Source: Longimicrobiales bacterium
GTDB lineage: Bacteria > Gemmatimonadota > Gemmatimonadetes > Longimicrobiales > RSA9
DNA length: 64,000 bases
Assembly: GCA_035461765.1 (NCBI GenBank)
Contig: DATHUY010000149.1
Location: forward strand, 41,046 to 105,045
Direction: 5' to 3'
Shown: one piece after another, positions 54,376-63,148 of the stretch
Layout of the letters: each line of letters begins with the position of its first letter
Numbering within the stretch: the stretch's first letter is position 1
Notes under the pieces: model-generated
Database searches by the model: none
Told to the model about the DNA's origin: nothing
Seen by the model: the letters and a program-made list of their open reading frames with translations, nothing else
Program-made: the position numbers and the translations under genes

Positions 54376-54822
54376 ATGGCGAATCCTCCCGCTGAGGCGA
54401 ATCCTCCCGCTGAGGCCGTCGACGTAGCGCGCCGTGTGCTCGAGCACGAGGCCGATGGCCCAGATCCGGCTGACCGGGCGCAAGCCGTGCAGACGGTCTT
54501 CCTCAGACTGGGCGACCACATGCGCGACCTCCTCGGCTCCCGCGGAGTCCTTGCCCTGGTCGGCCGCGCGCTCAATGTGGCCAGACAACAGCATCGCGGC
54601 CTGGCCAACGTTACGCTCGGCGCCGAGCTGCCGGTGACCTTCACGGGCCTCGCCGAGGCGCTCGCGCAGGAAACCCCGGAAGATGCGACCGAAGCCGGCA
54701 ACGCCATCCTGGCCCACTTCATCCACCTGCTCATCATCCTGCTCGGCTACGAACTGGCCATGCACCCCGTCCGCAAACTATGGCCCCACGCGACGTCCAG
54801 TGTCACGGAGTCTGACGAATGA
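54376..54822 (+). CDS. 148-residue protein paired with a KaiC-like ATPase
   Basis: A mostly helical protein. The N-terminal ANPPAE is duplicated by a tandem 18-bp repeat. Conserved-looking parts are ADRAQAVQTVFLRLGDHMRDLLGSRGVLALVGRALNVAR and AGNAILAHFIHLLIILLGYELAMHPVRKLW, the latter hydrophobic enough for a membrane contact but short. No family is recognised. Its stop overlaps the start of the KaiC-like gene (ATGA), so the two proteins are made together and probably interact. The start at ATG 54376 has GAAGAG upstream; ATG 54372 is in another frame. Confidence 0.75.
   Translation: MANPPAEANPPAEAVDVARRVLEHEADGPDPADRAQAVQTVFLRLGDHMRDLLGSRGVLALVGRALNVARQQHRGLANVTLGAELPVTFTGLAEALAQETPEDATEAGNAILAHFIHLLIILLGYELAMHPVRKLWPHATSSVTESDE
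54379..54414 (+). repeat. Two tandem 18-bp units
   Basis: GCGAATCCTCCCGCTGAG is repeated exactly twice at the start of the 148-residue protein gene, giving duplicated ANPPAE. It looks like a recent slippage duplication. Confidence 0.9.
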
Positions 54823-56294
54823 GTCGGAAATCTAAAGTAGCGATCAGGAAGTTGCCTTCCGGAGTACCAGGACTCGATCTCGTCCTGGGCGGCGGCATTC
54901 CGGAATACTCCTTCAATCTGATTGCGGGCGAGCCGGGCACCGGCAAGACCACGCTGGCGCATCAGATCCTATTCGAGAACGCTGCGCCGGACTGCAAGGC
55001 ACTATACTTCACAGTCCTCGGCGAGCCGGCGGTGAAGATGCTGCGGTTTCAGCAGCAGTACTCGTTCTTCGATCTGGCAAAGGCGCGCGACAGCATCCGG
55101 TTCGTGAACCTGAGCGACGAGGCCGTGGAGAAAGGGCTCGAGGGCGTGCTGGAACGCATCGTTCGCGAGGTGGAAGACAGCGACGCGCGCATTGTGGTGG
55201 TCGACTCGTTCCGTTCCCTGATGGGCGCGGTGGAAGGAAACGAACCGCACGCCCGCCTGCAATCGTTCGTGCAGCGGCTCGCGCTGCACCTGACCACGTG
55301 GCAGGTCACCTCCTTCCTCGTGGGCGAGTTCCAGGACGAGGACCGCTCGGGCAATCCGGTCTTCACCATCGCCGATACCGTCACCTGGCTCGCAATGGTG
55401 CCGGACAACAACTCGGTCGTCCGGAAGGCGCAGATCGTGAAGGTGCGCGGGCAGGCGCAGATGCCGGGCTTTCACACGTTTCGCATCACGTCGGCAGGGC
55501 TCCAGATATTTCCCCGCCTCTCCCTCGCCGTGGAGGAGCGCGACCGGGAAACTCCGAGCGGTCGCGCTTCCACGGGTGTTACGGGCCTCGACGAAATGAT
55601 GGGCGGGGGTATTCCCACCGGCGATTCGGTGCTCATCGCCGGCCCCTCGGGCTCCGGCAAATCGGTACTCGCGACTCAATTCATCGCCGAAGGCGGCAGG
55701 CAGGGCGAGCCGGGCGTACTCGTCGTCTTCGAGGAGCATCCCAAGGAGTATCTCCATCGCGCCCAGGGACTCGGATTCGATCTCCTCGGTATGGTCCGCG
55801 ACGGCAGGCTGGAAGCGCTCTATCTGCGACCGCTCGACCTCTCGCCGGACGAGACGCTCCACGAGATCCGGGAAGCCGTCAAGCGCGTTGGAGCCAAGCG
55901 CGTCGTCATCGATTCCATGTCCGGCTTCGAGCTCGCACTGGCGCCCACCTTCCGCGCGGACTTTCGCGAGTCGCTCTACCGACTCGTCGGGGCTCTCACG
56001 GGAGTCGGAATCACAGTGCTCACCACGATGGAAATCACACAGGGCCGCGGCGAGCTTCGCTTCACACCCAATGTCATCTCCTTCCTCGCCGACGACCTGA
56101 TCTCGCTTCGCTACATCGAGGTCGACCGACATCTGAGGAAGGTAGTCGCAGTCACCAAGATGCGCGGCAGCGCGCACAGCAAGGAATTTCGCGAGTACGA
56201 AATTACCGGCGAGGGCTTCGTGGTGCGCGGGAGTCTGGACGGATATACCGGTCGGGTCAGCGGTGCCGCGCACCTGACGAAGCCGGACAAGTGA
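54819..56294 (+). CDS. Double-domain KaiC-like ATPase
   Basis: A 491-residue protein with two RecA/KaiC modules. Module 1 has LVLGGGIPEYSFNLIAGEPGTGKTT (P-loop G37-T44) and VVVDSFRSLMG. Module 2 has MMGGGIPTGDSVLIAGPSGSGKS (P-loop about 275-282), VVFEEHPKEYLHRAQGLGFD and VVIDSMSGFELAL. KaiC drives a circadian phosphorylation oscillator in cyanobacteria; homologues in other bacteria act in signalling and stress. A hand alignment from memory puts Ser at KaiC S431 but Phe at T432 (NVISFLADD), so canonical two-site phosphorylation is unlikely. No KaiA or KaiB nearby. It overlaps the upstream gene by four bases. Confidence 0.9.
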   Translation: MSRKSKVAIRKLPSGVPGLDLVLGGGIPEYSFNLIAGEPGTGKTTLAHQILFENAAPDCKALYFTVLGEPAVKMLRFQQQYSFFDLAKARDSIRFVNLSDEAVEKGLEGVLERIVREVEDSDARIVVVDSFRSLMGAVEGNEPHARLQSFVQRLALHLTTWQVTSFLVGEFQDEDRSGNPVFTIADTVTWLAMVPDNNSVVRKAQIVKVRGQAQMPGFHTFRITSAGLQIFPRLSLAVEERDRETPSGRASTGVTGLDEMMGGGIPTGDSVLIAGPSGSGKSVLATQFIAEGGRQGEPGVLVVFEEHPKEYLHRAQGLGFDLLGMVRDGRLEALYLRPLDLSPDETLHEIREAVKRVGAKRVVIDSMSGFELALAPTFRADFRESLYRLVGALTGVGITVLTTMEITQGRGELRFTPNVISFLADDLISLRYIEVDRHLRKVVAVTKMRGSAHSKEFREYEITGEGFVVRGSLDGYTGRVSGAAHLTKPDK

Positions 56295-56334
56295 TCTCCG
56301 GGGTGAAACAGAACTGAACGCGTGCGCAGTAGAA

Positions 56335-56543
56335 CATCCGCCGACCGATCAGGGATCGGCGGGTCGCTTCGAGCGCGCGAACCTCTTCTGCCATTGTCTG
56401 CAGGCGGTCGATCGCCATGGCGCTGTTCCCACGACTGCGCTCGGCTTCGGCCGCATCGATCGCATGCGTCACCGCTGCCGGCAGTGCGCGCCTGCGCCCG
56501 AGGAACTCCAGAAGCTCGGCCGGCCGTTCGACTCGTAGGCGTG
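56335..56543 (-). pseudogene. Decayed fragment of the helical-protein gene found at the window end
   Basis: Reading minus, about 180 bp (56341-56520) match 63443-63622 at 167 of 180 bases by hand count. The encoded piece AELLEFLGRRRALPAAVTHAIDAAE corresponds to the intact gene. It has no upstream part (it begins just before the gntR promoter) and runs out of homology after about 60 codons, so it is a fragment. Both copies have the same orientation and bracket about 7 kb. Confidence 0.8.
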
Positions 56544-56557
56544 CAAATAGGGCACTC

Positions 56558-56593
56558 TTGACCTTAGTGATATAGTGATATATATCACCTCTA
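56558..56593 (+). promoter_or_regulatory. Leaderless promoter and operator of the GntR-ABC operon
   Basis: TTGACC (56558-56563), a 17-base spacer and TATATC (56581-56586) put the transcription start about 56593, the first base of the ATG. The perfect palindrome GTGATATATATCAC (56575-56588) covers the -10, with a further half-site GTGATAT at 56567-56573. This suggests direct autorepression of a leaderless mRNA. Confidence 0.65.
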
Positions 56594-57009
56594 TGCACCT
56601 GACCGTCAGCACTTCCGATGACCTGCCCCTTTACCGCCAGATCATGCGGCAGGTGATGGATGCGATCGCCGGCGGACGTCTGGAGGCTGGGGAGCGGCTC
56701 ATGTCGCACCGCGAGCTCAGCGAGCGGCTCGCGATTGCGCCGCTGACGGTCAAGAAGGCGTACGACGAGCTCGAGGCGCTCGGATTCATCGAGTCGCAGC
56801 GGGGTCGCGGCACGTTCGTGGCCGCGAAGCCGCCGAGGGTACCGCGGTCGGTCGTGGCCGATCAGCTGGCGGAGGGCGCACGCGCGCTCCTGGCGAGTGC
56901 CTACCTGGCGGGCATGCAGTACTCCGATGTCCTGGCAGCCCTGGAAGCGGCGGACCGTGAGCTCACCGACGGCCCGGCGACACATCAGAGGAAGAAGCGA
57001 TCCGTATGA
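56593..57009 (+). CDS. YtrA-type GntR-family transcriptional regulator
   Basis: About 138 residues: a winged helix-turn-helix (LPLYRQIMRQVMDAIAGGRLEAGERLMSHRELSERLAIAPLTVKKAYDELEALGFIESQRGRGTFVA) and a short C-terminal helical dimerisation tail, with no large effector-binding domain. This is the YtrA subfamily, which regulates ABC transporter operons in which it is the first gene, as here. I choose ATG 56593 because the promoter places +1 there; GTG 56575 would fall inside the operator. Its stop overlaps the ABC ATPase start (ATGA). Confidence 0.92.
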   Translation: MHLTVSTSDDLPLYRQIMRQVMDAIAGGRLEAGERLMSHRELSERLAIAPLTVKKAYDELEALGFIESQRGRGTFVAAKPPRVPRSVVADQLAEGARALLASAYLAGMQYSDVLAALEAADRELTDGPATHQRKKRSV

Positions 57010-57920
57010 CAGCGATTCTGGAGTTCCGGGACGTGGCCCGCTCGTTCGGGCGCGGTGGGCAAGTGCTGGACGGCGTGACCTTCTCGATGCGGGAGGGCGA
57101 GGTCGTAGGCCTGCTGGGGCGCAATGGAGCCGGGAAAACCACGCTGATCAACATCGCGATGGGACTCCTCCATCCACACGCCGGGATGGTCCGTGCCTTC
57201 GGCATCTCGCCAACGGAGGATCCCGTGGCGGTGAAGAAGCGCGTGGGGTACGTGTCGGAGGATCAGCTCCTACCGCCGGGCATGACCATATCGGACCTGA
57301 TCGCGATCCACCGCCGGCTCTTCCGGACGTGGGACGGTGCACTCGAGAAGCAGTTGCTGGAGCGGTTCGGGCTGGCCGGCAACACGAAGAAGGTCGGCAA
57401 AATGAGCAAGGGAGAGGCGCGACAGGTGGCGCTGCTCTGCGCGGTATGCCATCGCCCGGAGCTACTGATTCTCGACGAGCCTGCGGGCGGGCTCGATCCG
57501 GCGGCGCGGCGTGAGTTTCTCGAAACCTCCATCGATCTCCTCAACCGGGAGGGCTCGGCGATCCTCTTCTCGTCGCACCAGACGGACGATGTCGAACGCC
57601 TCGCCGGTCGCGTACTGCTGCTCGATCGCGGCAGGATGCTGGTGGACAGCGGAATGGACGAGCTCCTCGAGGAGCATTGCGTGGCCATTGTGCCGCGACA
57701 CGCCGGGCTGGAGGAGGCGACTGTCGAGCGGCAGCCGGGTTGTCTGCGAATGCGAGTGGTGTACGAGAACTGGCACGCCGTTTTCGCAGGAGCGCCCGAG
57801 AGCGTGCGAAGCCAATTGCATGCATCGCTCGGAATCCCGGACATCCAGTGCGTGCGGCTCCCGCTGGAGGAGCTGTTCATCGAGCTGGTGGGCGGTGAAC
57901 GGCTGGCGAGGGTTCCGTGA
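57006..57920 (+). CDS. ABC transporter ATP-binding protein of the YtrA-regulated system
   Basis: A 304-residue ATPase: Walker A GRNGAGKTT, signature MSKGEARQVALL (replacing LSGGQ), Walker B LLILDEPAGGLD and H-loop LFSSHQTDDVERL. The C-terminal 80 residues form an extra domain (VVYENWHAVFAGAPESVRSQLHASL). The family includes YtrB-like and CcmA-like proteins. In Bacillus the Ytr system responds to cell-wall antibiotics. It overlaps its neighbours by four bases on both sides. Confidence 0.94.
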   Translation: MTAILEFRDVARSFGRGGQVLDGVTFSMREGEVVGLLGRNGAGKTTLINIAMGLLHPHAGMVRAFGISPTEDPVAVKKRVGYVSEDQLLPPGMTISDLIAIHRRLFRTWDGALEKQLLERFGLAGNTKKVGKMSKGEARQVALLCAVCHRPELLILDEPAGGLDPAARREFLETSIDLLNREGSAILFSSHQTDDVERLAGRVLLLDRGRMLVDSGMDELLEEHCVAIVPRHAGLEEATVERQPGCLRMRVVYENWHAVFAGAPESVRSQLHASLGIPDIQCVRLPLEELFIELVGGERLARVP

Positions 57921-59527
57921 TAGTCCGCCTTGTCGGTCAATCTCCAATGTTCAGGGCGGCGGCTGTCGTGTCGGCGGCGGCGCTCGTGATGCTCCTGACA
58001 CCGTCCAGCTCTCTCCATTTCGTAGGGCTCGCGACGCTGCTGATGTGCCCTGTGTTGATGGCCCCGCGAGCCACGCTGTTCGAGGCGGTCCTCCCGCTGG
58101 ACGCGCGCACGGTGTTCCTTACGCGGATATCCGTCGGCCTGGCCCTGGTGTCTCTGCCTCTGATCGCCTGGATTCTGTCGGGTCACCTGCGCGGGGTTGC
58201 GGGCGATCCCGCGGCGGCGTTTCCGGGCACGGGGCAGGACGTCCGATTCGTGGCCCTTCCGATTGCAGCGCTTGCCATCATCCTCCCGCACGCACGTCGT
58301 CCCGGCGTGCTCCCGCTGCCGGGTCAAAGCTCATTCCCCGCTCTCTTCTGGTGGGTATTGCTGGCTATCGGCATCGCCGGAACCATGGGGCTGCTACCTG
58401 TCGGCATCGCAGTCGTCGTCCTCGCGGGCGCTGCTGCGGGAACGCTGGCACTCACCTGGCACCGGATGCCGCAGTCGTATCAGGTCGCGCCGCCGGGGGC
58501 CGAAGGTGCCGAACGGACTTTGCCCGCCGCCGGTGCGGCGGCGCGCGGCACCCCCGGTGTCCGTTGGTGGCGGCCGATGCTTGGAACCCTGTTCCCGGGC
58601 CGGGTGCTCTTCGCCATCCTGCTCGTGGGATTTTTCGGGCTGACCAGCACGTGGTTCTTTTACCTCATCATCCTTTGGCTCCCTGATCTGTTGGGGACGG
58701 CCAGGCAGCGACTCGAGTGGATGCACACGTTGCCTGTGCCCAGGACGGCGCTGGCGTGGGCAACCGTCGCCCCGGCCGTGCTCTCGCTGCTCGCCGTAGC
58801 GCTGGCCGGTGGAGTGGTCGGCCCCGTCCTCCTGCCGGACCTCAATGCGCTCCACGAGGGGAGTCCTCACGAATACTCCCGCGACGACGCCTTCGACCGC
58901 CGCACGATCGTGCCACTCATGTACTGGCGGATCGCGCCGCGAGGCGATGCGCCCGTGGTCCGGGCCCCGTGGGGGGAGACGACCACCACCGATACGATCT
59001 CGCTGCCGGGCCTGACGCTCTACAACCCATTCTCCGCCAGTACGGGAAGCTCGCCTGAGCTGATCGAGTGGCAGTTCGGGAGGGCTTCCGCCGCGGTGCA
59101 CGGCCGAACGTTCACCACCTCAGAGTATTACGCGGACGACTTCGTGGCGCCGCCCAGGGTGACTCGGAACGCCCGGATATATCTGCTCGGTGGATCGCTG
59201 GCGCTCACGTTCATGTTTCTGCTTGCATGGCTGGCCGAGCTCGGCCGCTGGCACGCGTTGGCGACGCGCCGCCTGCTCCGATACGGCGCCGGCGCCGTTC
59301 TGGCTGCGGTCGCCGCAGGCATGGCAGTTCTGGAGATGTACGGCATGTTCGCACACGGAACGCAGTTGCTGGTTCCGTTCGGTGCGGCGCTGGCCACGCG
59401 GGCGGCAGCGGCGCTGCCGAACATGGGCGTCGTTGCCCTCGTCGCGGCGCTTCCTGTCGTGGCTGCGTACTCGCTCCTGCACTGGCAGATCGGTAGGTCC
59501 GACGTCATGGAAGCGATTCGGAAGTGA
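57917..59527 (+). CDS. ABC transporter membrane subunit
   Basis: A 536-residue permease with about eleven membrane segments. The N-terminal half has six (MFRAAAVVSAAALVMLL, LVSLPLIAWIL, VALPIAALAIILP). A large extracytoplasmic domain of about 110 residues lies near residues 310-420 (EGSPHEYSRDDAFDRRTIVPLMYW). Four C-terminal segments follow. The GTG start at 57917 overlaps the ATPase stop. No specific family recognised beyond ABC-2-like. Together with the ATPase and regulator it forms a closed operon; the substrate is unknown. Confidence 0.82.
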   Translation: MIVRLVGQSPMFRAAAVVSAAALVMLLTPSSSLHFVGLATLLMCPVLMAPRATLFEAVLPLDARTVFLTRISVGLALVSLPLIAWILSGHLRGVAGDPAAAFPGTGQDVRFVALPIAALAIILPHARRPGVLPLPGQSSFPALFWWVLLAIGIAGTMGLLPVGIAVVVLAGAAAGTLALTWHRMPQSYQVAPPGAEGAERTLPAAGAAARGTPGVRWWRPMLGTLFPGRVLFAILLVGFFGLTSTWFFYLIILWLPDLLGTARQRLEWMHTLPVPRTALAWATVAPAVLSLLAVALAGGVVGPVLLPDLNALHEGSPHEYSRDDAFDRRTIVPLMYWRIAPRGDAPVVRAPWGETTTTDTISLPGLTLYNPFSASTGSSPELIEWQFGRASAAVHGRTFTTSEYYADDFVAPPRVTRNARIYLLGGSLALTFMFLLAWLAELGRWHALATRRLLRYGAGAVLAAVAAGMAVLEMYGMFAHGTQLLVPFGAALATRAAAALPNMGVVALVAALPVVAAYSLLHWQIGRSDVMEAIRK

Positions 59528-59846
59528 TTGGACGCCTCAGTCCGCGCGAGGCCTTGGCCAACGTCACTCCGCCGTAGCGGCGATGAGCAGCTTGGCAACT
59601 GCGAATCGCATAACGTCCCTCCTGGACCGACAGGGATGCCAGGCGACCGCGCATTGCCTGGCTATTGCTGTGGCGGTGCTGACCCATCCGGCAGGGGAGC
59701 CCAGCACGAGGCGACGCGCGACACCTCGACCGGCGTCGCCGACGAGTATGGCCACGGCGGTGGAGGTCACGGCGGGTCCGGGACGGTCTCGCGGATCGGG
59801 TTGCCGAACATGAGCAGTCCGATCAGCGGCACTCGAGTGCGCCAGC
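59528..59846. other. 319-bp gap between convergent genes
   Basis: Apart from a 15-codon reading frame with a strong RBS (59564-59611, minus), I see no gene. Repeats and clear terminators were not found. Confidence 0.5.
59564..59611 (-). CDS. Tiny reading frame MRFAVAKLLIAATAE
   Basis: Fifteen codons preceded by CAGGAGGG six bases before the ATG, one of the best ribosome-binding sites in the window. The peptide looks like the front of a signal peptide. It may be a remnant of a lost exported protein gene, a leader peptide, or chance. Confidence 0.3.
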   Translation of the reverse strand: MRFAVAKLLIAATAE

Positions 59847-61508
59847 CTACGGCGTGAAGTACGTCGGTGAGCCGGGCCCGACCGGCAGGCCCAGGGCGAA
59901 CACCCAGATGAAGAAGAGGAGCATCCAGCCGAGCCAGAACAGGATGCTGTAGGGCAGCATCATGCTGATGACGGTGCCAATGCCGAGGTTGCGGTCGTAG
60001 CGGTTGGCGAAGGCGAGGATGAGACCGAAGTAGGACATCATCGGAGTGATGATGTTGGTGACGGAATCGCCGATGCGATAGGCGGCCTGGATGACTTCGG
60101 GGCTGTAGCCGGTGAGCATGAGCATGGGCACGAAGATGGGCGCTGTGACCGCCCACTGCGCGCTGGCGGATCCGAGCATCAGGTTGATGAAGCCGGACAC
60201 GGCGATGAAGCCGATGAAGACGGCCGGCCCGGTGAGGCCGATGTCCTGGAGGAAGTCGGCGCCGACCACGGCGACGATCTGACCGAGGTTCGTCCAGCCG
60301 AAGAACGCGACGAACTGTGCGGCGAAGAAGACGATGACGATGTAGAGGCCGAGCGTGCTCATCGCCTGGGCCATCCCGTCGACGATGTCGCGGTCACTCT
60401 TCATGCTGCCGGTCACACGTCCGAACACGAAGCCGGGGATGATGAAGCCGACGAAGATGAACGTGACGATGCTGCGAAAGAAAGGCGAGTTGAGGCGGTC
60501 ACCGGTGTCCGGGTTGCGCAGGACGCCCCATTCCGGGACGATCGTGAGCGCGAGCAGTCCCATGAACAGCACGACGCTGAGCCCGGCCCATGCAAGTCCG
60601 CGCTTCTCCTTCTGCGTGAGCGGATCGAGGCCGGTCTCATCGCTCAGGTCCTCCATCGCGATCGCGGGATCGTAAGGTCCGAGCAGCGGCTCGACGATAC
60701 GCAGTGTCACGAACACGCCGATCAGCGTGATGAGGAAAGCGCTGACGAACATGAAGTAATAGTTGACGGCGGGATGCACGAGGTATTCGGGAGCGATGAG
60801 TCGCGCCGCTTCCTGCGTCAGCCCGGCGAGCAGTGGATCGACGGTGCCGATCAGCACGTTTGCACTGTACCCGCCGGATACTGCTGCGAAGGCCGCGGCG
60901 AGGCCGGCGAGTGGATGGCGCCCCATGGAGAGGAAGACGACGGCGCCGAGCGGCACGAGGACGACGTAGCCGAGCTCGGACGCGGTGTTCGAGACGACAC
61001 CCGCGAAAACGACGGCGGTCGTGACGAGCAGCTTCGGCTCGAGCACGGCAGAGAGGATTCCCGAGCGCGGTCGGATGGAGGCGGCGCCGAGCACGATGCC
61101 GCGCACCGCGGCGTGGATCAGACCCGACCGCTCCGCGACGCCGACGCCGAGCAGCGCGACGAGGACGGTGCCGAGCGGTGCGAAGCTCGTGAAGTTCGTT
61201 ACGAGGCTCTGAACGATGCGACGCAGGCCGTCGCTGTCCATGAGGCTGATGGCGTATATCCGGCCGTCGGGTGCGCGGCCGCTGGCGCCTTCCGGCCGCG
61301 GGTCCGCTACCCAGACGTTGAAGTATTCCGCAATGCCGCTGGCGATGATGACGCTCAGCGCAAACAGGGCGAACAGCGTCACGGGATGCGGCAGCAGATT
61401 GCCGAGCCACTCGACGAAACGGAGGAATCGGCTGAAGATCCCGCTCGGCGGCGGGGGCGCGGCCGGCGAGCCGGCGACGGCCTGATCGGAGTCCGGGAAT
61501 TCCGGCAT
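59847..61508 (-). CDS. AbgT-family transporter, second copy
   Basis: About 553 residues, with the family motifs in the same order as the copy at 6950-8509: FVEWLGNLLPHPVTLFALFAL, LLGVGVAERSGLI, GYSANVLIGTVDPLLAGLTQEAA, SASAQWAVTAPIFVPMLML and RIGDSVTNIITPMMSYFGLI. The proteins are clearly paralogous but diverged. Here the N terminus is Pro-rich and polar; starts at 61508, 61562 and 61619 are all possible, and I use the last that keeps only modest leader sequence. It is divergent from the antiporter gene. Confidence 0.92.
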   Translation of the reverse strand: MPEFPDSDQAVAGSPAAPPPPSGIFSRFLRFVEWLGNLLPHPVTLFALFALSVIIASGIAEYFNVWVADPRPEGASGRAPDGRIYAISLMDSDGLRRIVQSLVTNFTSFAPLGTVLVALLGVGVAERSGLIHAAVRGIVLGAASIRPRSGILSAVLEPKLLVTTAVVFAGVVSNTASELGYVVLVPLGAVVFLSMGRHPLAGLAAAFAAVSGGYSANVLIGTVDPLLAGLTQEAARLIAPEYLVHPAVNYYFMFVSAFLITLIGVFVTLRIVEPLLGPYDPAIAMEDLSDETGLDPLTQKEKRGLAWAGLSVVLFMGLLALTIVPEWGVLRNPDTGDRLNSPFFRSIVTFIFVGFIIPGFVFGRVTGSMKSDRDIVDGMAQAMSTLGLYIVIVFFAAQFVAFFGWTNLGQIVAVVGADFLQDIGLTGPAVFIGFIAVSGFINLMLGSASAQWAVTAPIFVPMLMLTGYSPEVIQAAYRIGDSVTNIITPMMSYFGLILAFANRYDRNLGIGTVISMMLPYSILFWLGWMLLFFIWVFALGLPVGPGSPTYFTP

Positions 61509-61834
61509 GTCTCTCGGATGCTCGGGATCGCCCGCCGCGGCGCGGGGTCGCCGGCGCGGCATGAAGAACGGGCCCGAAGGTAGGAGGAAGGTGCGGGCGG
61601 GGAAAGTCGGACGGCTCACTCGCGGCTGCTGCCCGTCCCATCGTCTCGTGTGCCCTGCCGGGCTGGTGCTTCGCGAGTTGGCTCGACGACTCCGCCATTT
61701 CCGAGAGGCCGCGGCGCGGGTCGTGCTTCACGTGCGGGGATTCGGCGCCAGATGGCACGTGGAAGGTGCGGCGGTCCAGCTGGACATGTTAATCCGTGGG
61801 GCATGGCTGAGTGCCCGTGGACGGCGAAACCTGA
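61509..61834. other. 326-bp divergent intergenic region (AbgT copy 2 / antiporter)
   Basis: No gene was found, other than possible N-terminal extension codons of the AbgT protein up to 61619. TGTTAATCC near 61788 is the only AT-rich box and might belong to an antiporter promoter, but no -35 is convincing. Confidence 0.45.
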
Positions 61835-63148
61835 ATGACCGCAGCACTCTTGTACGTCGTCGTGGGGCTGCTCCTGGTGGCCATGGCGATTTCGGACTCC
61901 ATGCTCCGACGGGTTCCTCTCACCACGCCCATGCTCTACCTGGGGGGCGGGGTCCTCCTCGGCCCCGTGGGACTCGGGCTCCTGGTGCTGGACCCGGTCG
62001 AGAGTGCGGAGCTGCTCGAGCGAGTGGCGGAGATCGTCGTCATAATCTCCCTCTTCGCGGCGGGGCTCAAGCTGCGAGCTCCCCTCTCGGAACGGCGCTG
62101 GGTCGTCCCGGTGGCGCTGGCGTTCGCCTCCATGACCCTCACGGTCGGGCTCATCACGCTGGTGGGCTCGATGCTGCTGGGACTTCCCCTGGGTGCGGCC
62201 GTGCTCCTGGGCGCTGTCCTCGCCCCCACCGACCCCGTGCTGGCGTCCGACGTCCAGGTGGGAGAGCCGACGGACCGGGACCGGCTGCGCTTCAGCCTGA
62301 CGGCGGAGGCCGGGCTCAACGACGGCACCGCGTTTCCCTTCGTCATGCTGGGCCTGGGTCTCCTGGGGCTCCACGAGATCGGGGCGTGGGGCTGGCGCTG
62401 GTGGGCCGTCGATGTCGTCTGGGCCATCGGCGCCGGCCTCGCGGTAGGCGCGTTGCTCGGTACGCTGGTGGGCCGAGGGGTCATCTACCTGAGGCAGGAG
62501 CACCAGGAAGCCCTCGGCCTCGACGACTTTCTGGCCCTCGGGCTCATCACCCTCTCCTACGGCATCGCTCTCGGCATCCACTCGTACGGCTTCCTGGCGG
62601 TCTTCGCCGCGGGGCTGGCCGTGCGACGCATCGAGCGGCGACATACCGGCGAGGCGGCACCGCCACCAGCGGTGGAAGCGGCGGCCGAGAGCGAGGAAGC
62701 GGAGGAGGAGGCGACCGATCCCGACACGGCGCCGGCCTACATGGCGCAGGCGGTGCTCGGGTTCAGCGAGCAGCTGGAGCGGATCGGGACGGTGGGTGTG
62801 GTGCTGCTGGTGGGGGCGATGCTGGCGGTGGAGCGCATCCCCCTGGACGTCCTGTGGTTCGCGCCCCTCCTGTTCCTGGTGATCCGTCCGCTGGCCGTAT
62901 CTCCCGTCCTGCTGCGAAGCGGACTCACGGGACTCCAGCGCAGGCTGGTGAGCTGGTTCGGCATCCGGGGTATCGGCTCCATCTACTACCTGTCGTTCGC
63001 CGTGGCCCGGGGTGTCCCGGATTCAACAGCGCGCCTCCTCATGGGTGTCGTACTCGGAGTGGTCGCCGCGTCCATCATCGCCCATGGCCTGTCGGTCAAG
63101 CCGCTCATCCGCCGCTATGCGGAGCCGCACCGGGCAGTATCCGAATGA
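61835..63148 (+). CDS. CPA-type cation/proton antiporter
   Basis: A 437-residue inner-membrane protein with about twelve segments of the Na+/H+ exchanger fold. Visible are GGGVLLGPVGLGLL, VAEIVVIISLFAAGLKLRAPL, the ion-site motif VLAPTDPVLASDVQVGEP, SLTAEAGLNDGTAFPFVMLGLGLLG (paired Asp/Asn-Asp) and FGIRGIGSIYYLSFAVARG near the end. An acidic cytoplasmic insert lies near residues 275-300 (EAAAESEEAEEEATDPD). It exchanges Na+ or K+ for H+. The start has only a weak site. It stands alone. Confidence 0.92.
   Translation: MTAALLYVVVGLLLVAMAISDSMLRRVPLTTPMLYLGGGVLLGPVGLGLLVLDPVESAELLERVAEIVVIISLFAAGLKLRAPLSERRWVVPVALAFASMTLTVGLITLVGSMLLGLPLGAAVLLGAVLAPTDPVLASDVQVGEPTDRDRLRFSLTAEAGLNDGTAFPFVMLGLGLLGLHEIGAWGWRWWAVDVVWAIGAGLAVGALLGTLVGRGVIYLRQEHQEALGLDDFLALGLITLSYGIALGIHSYGFLAVFAAGLAVRRIERRHTGEAAPPPAVEAAAESEEAEEEATDPDTAPAYMAQAVLGFSEQLERIGTVGVVLLVGAMLAVERIPLDVLWFAPLLFLVIRPLAVSPVLLRSGLTGLQRRLVSWFGIRGIGSIYYLSFAVARGVPDSTARLLMGVVLGVVAASIIAHGLSVKPLIRRYAEPHRAVSE

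Noticed and set aside
60774..61583. Plus-strand frame across the second AbgT gene
   Set aside because: Antisense to clear AbgT motifs and composed of charged low-complexity sequence.
61751..61768. TGGCACGTGGAAGGTGC as a -24/-12 promoter of the antiporter
   Set aside because: The -24 half fits but the -12 half lacks TT before GC; the match is too weak.
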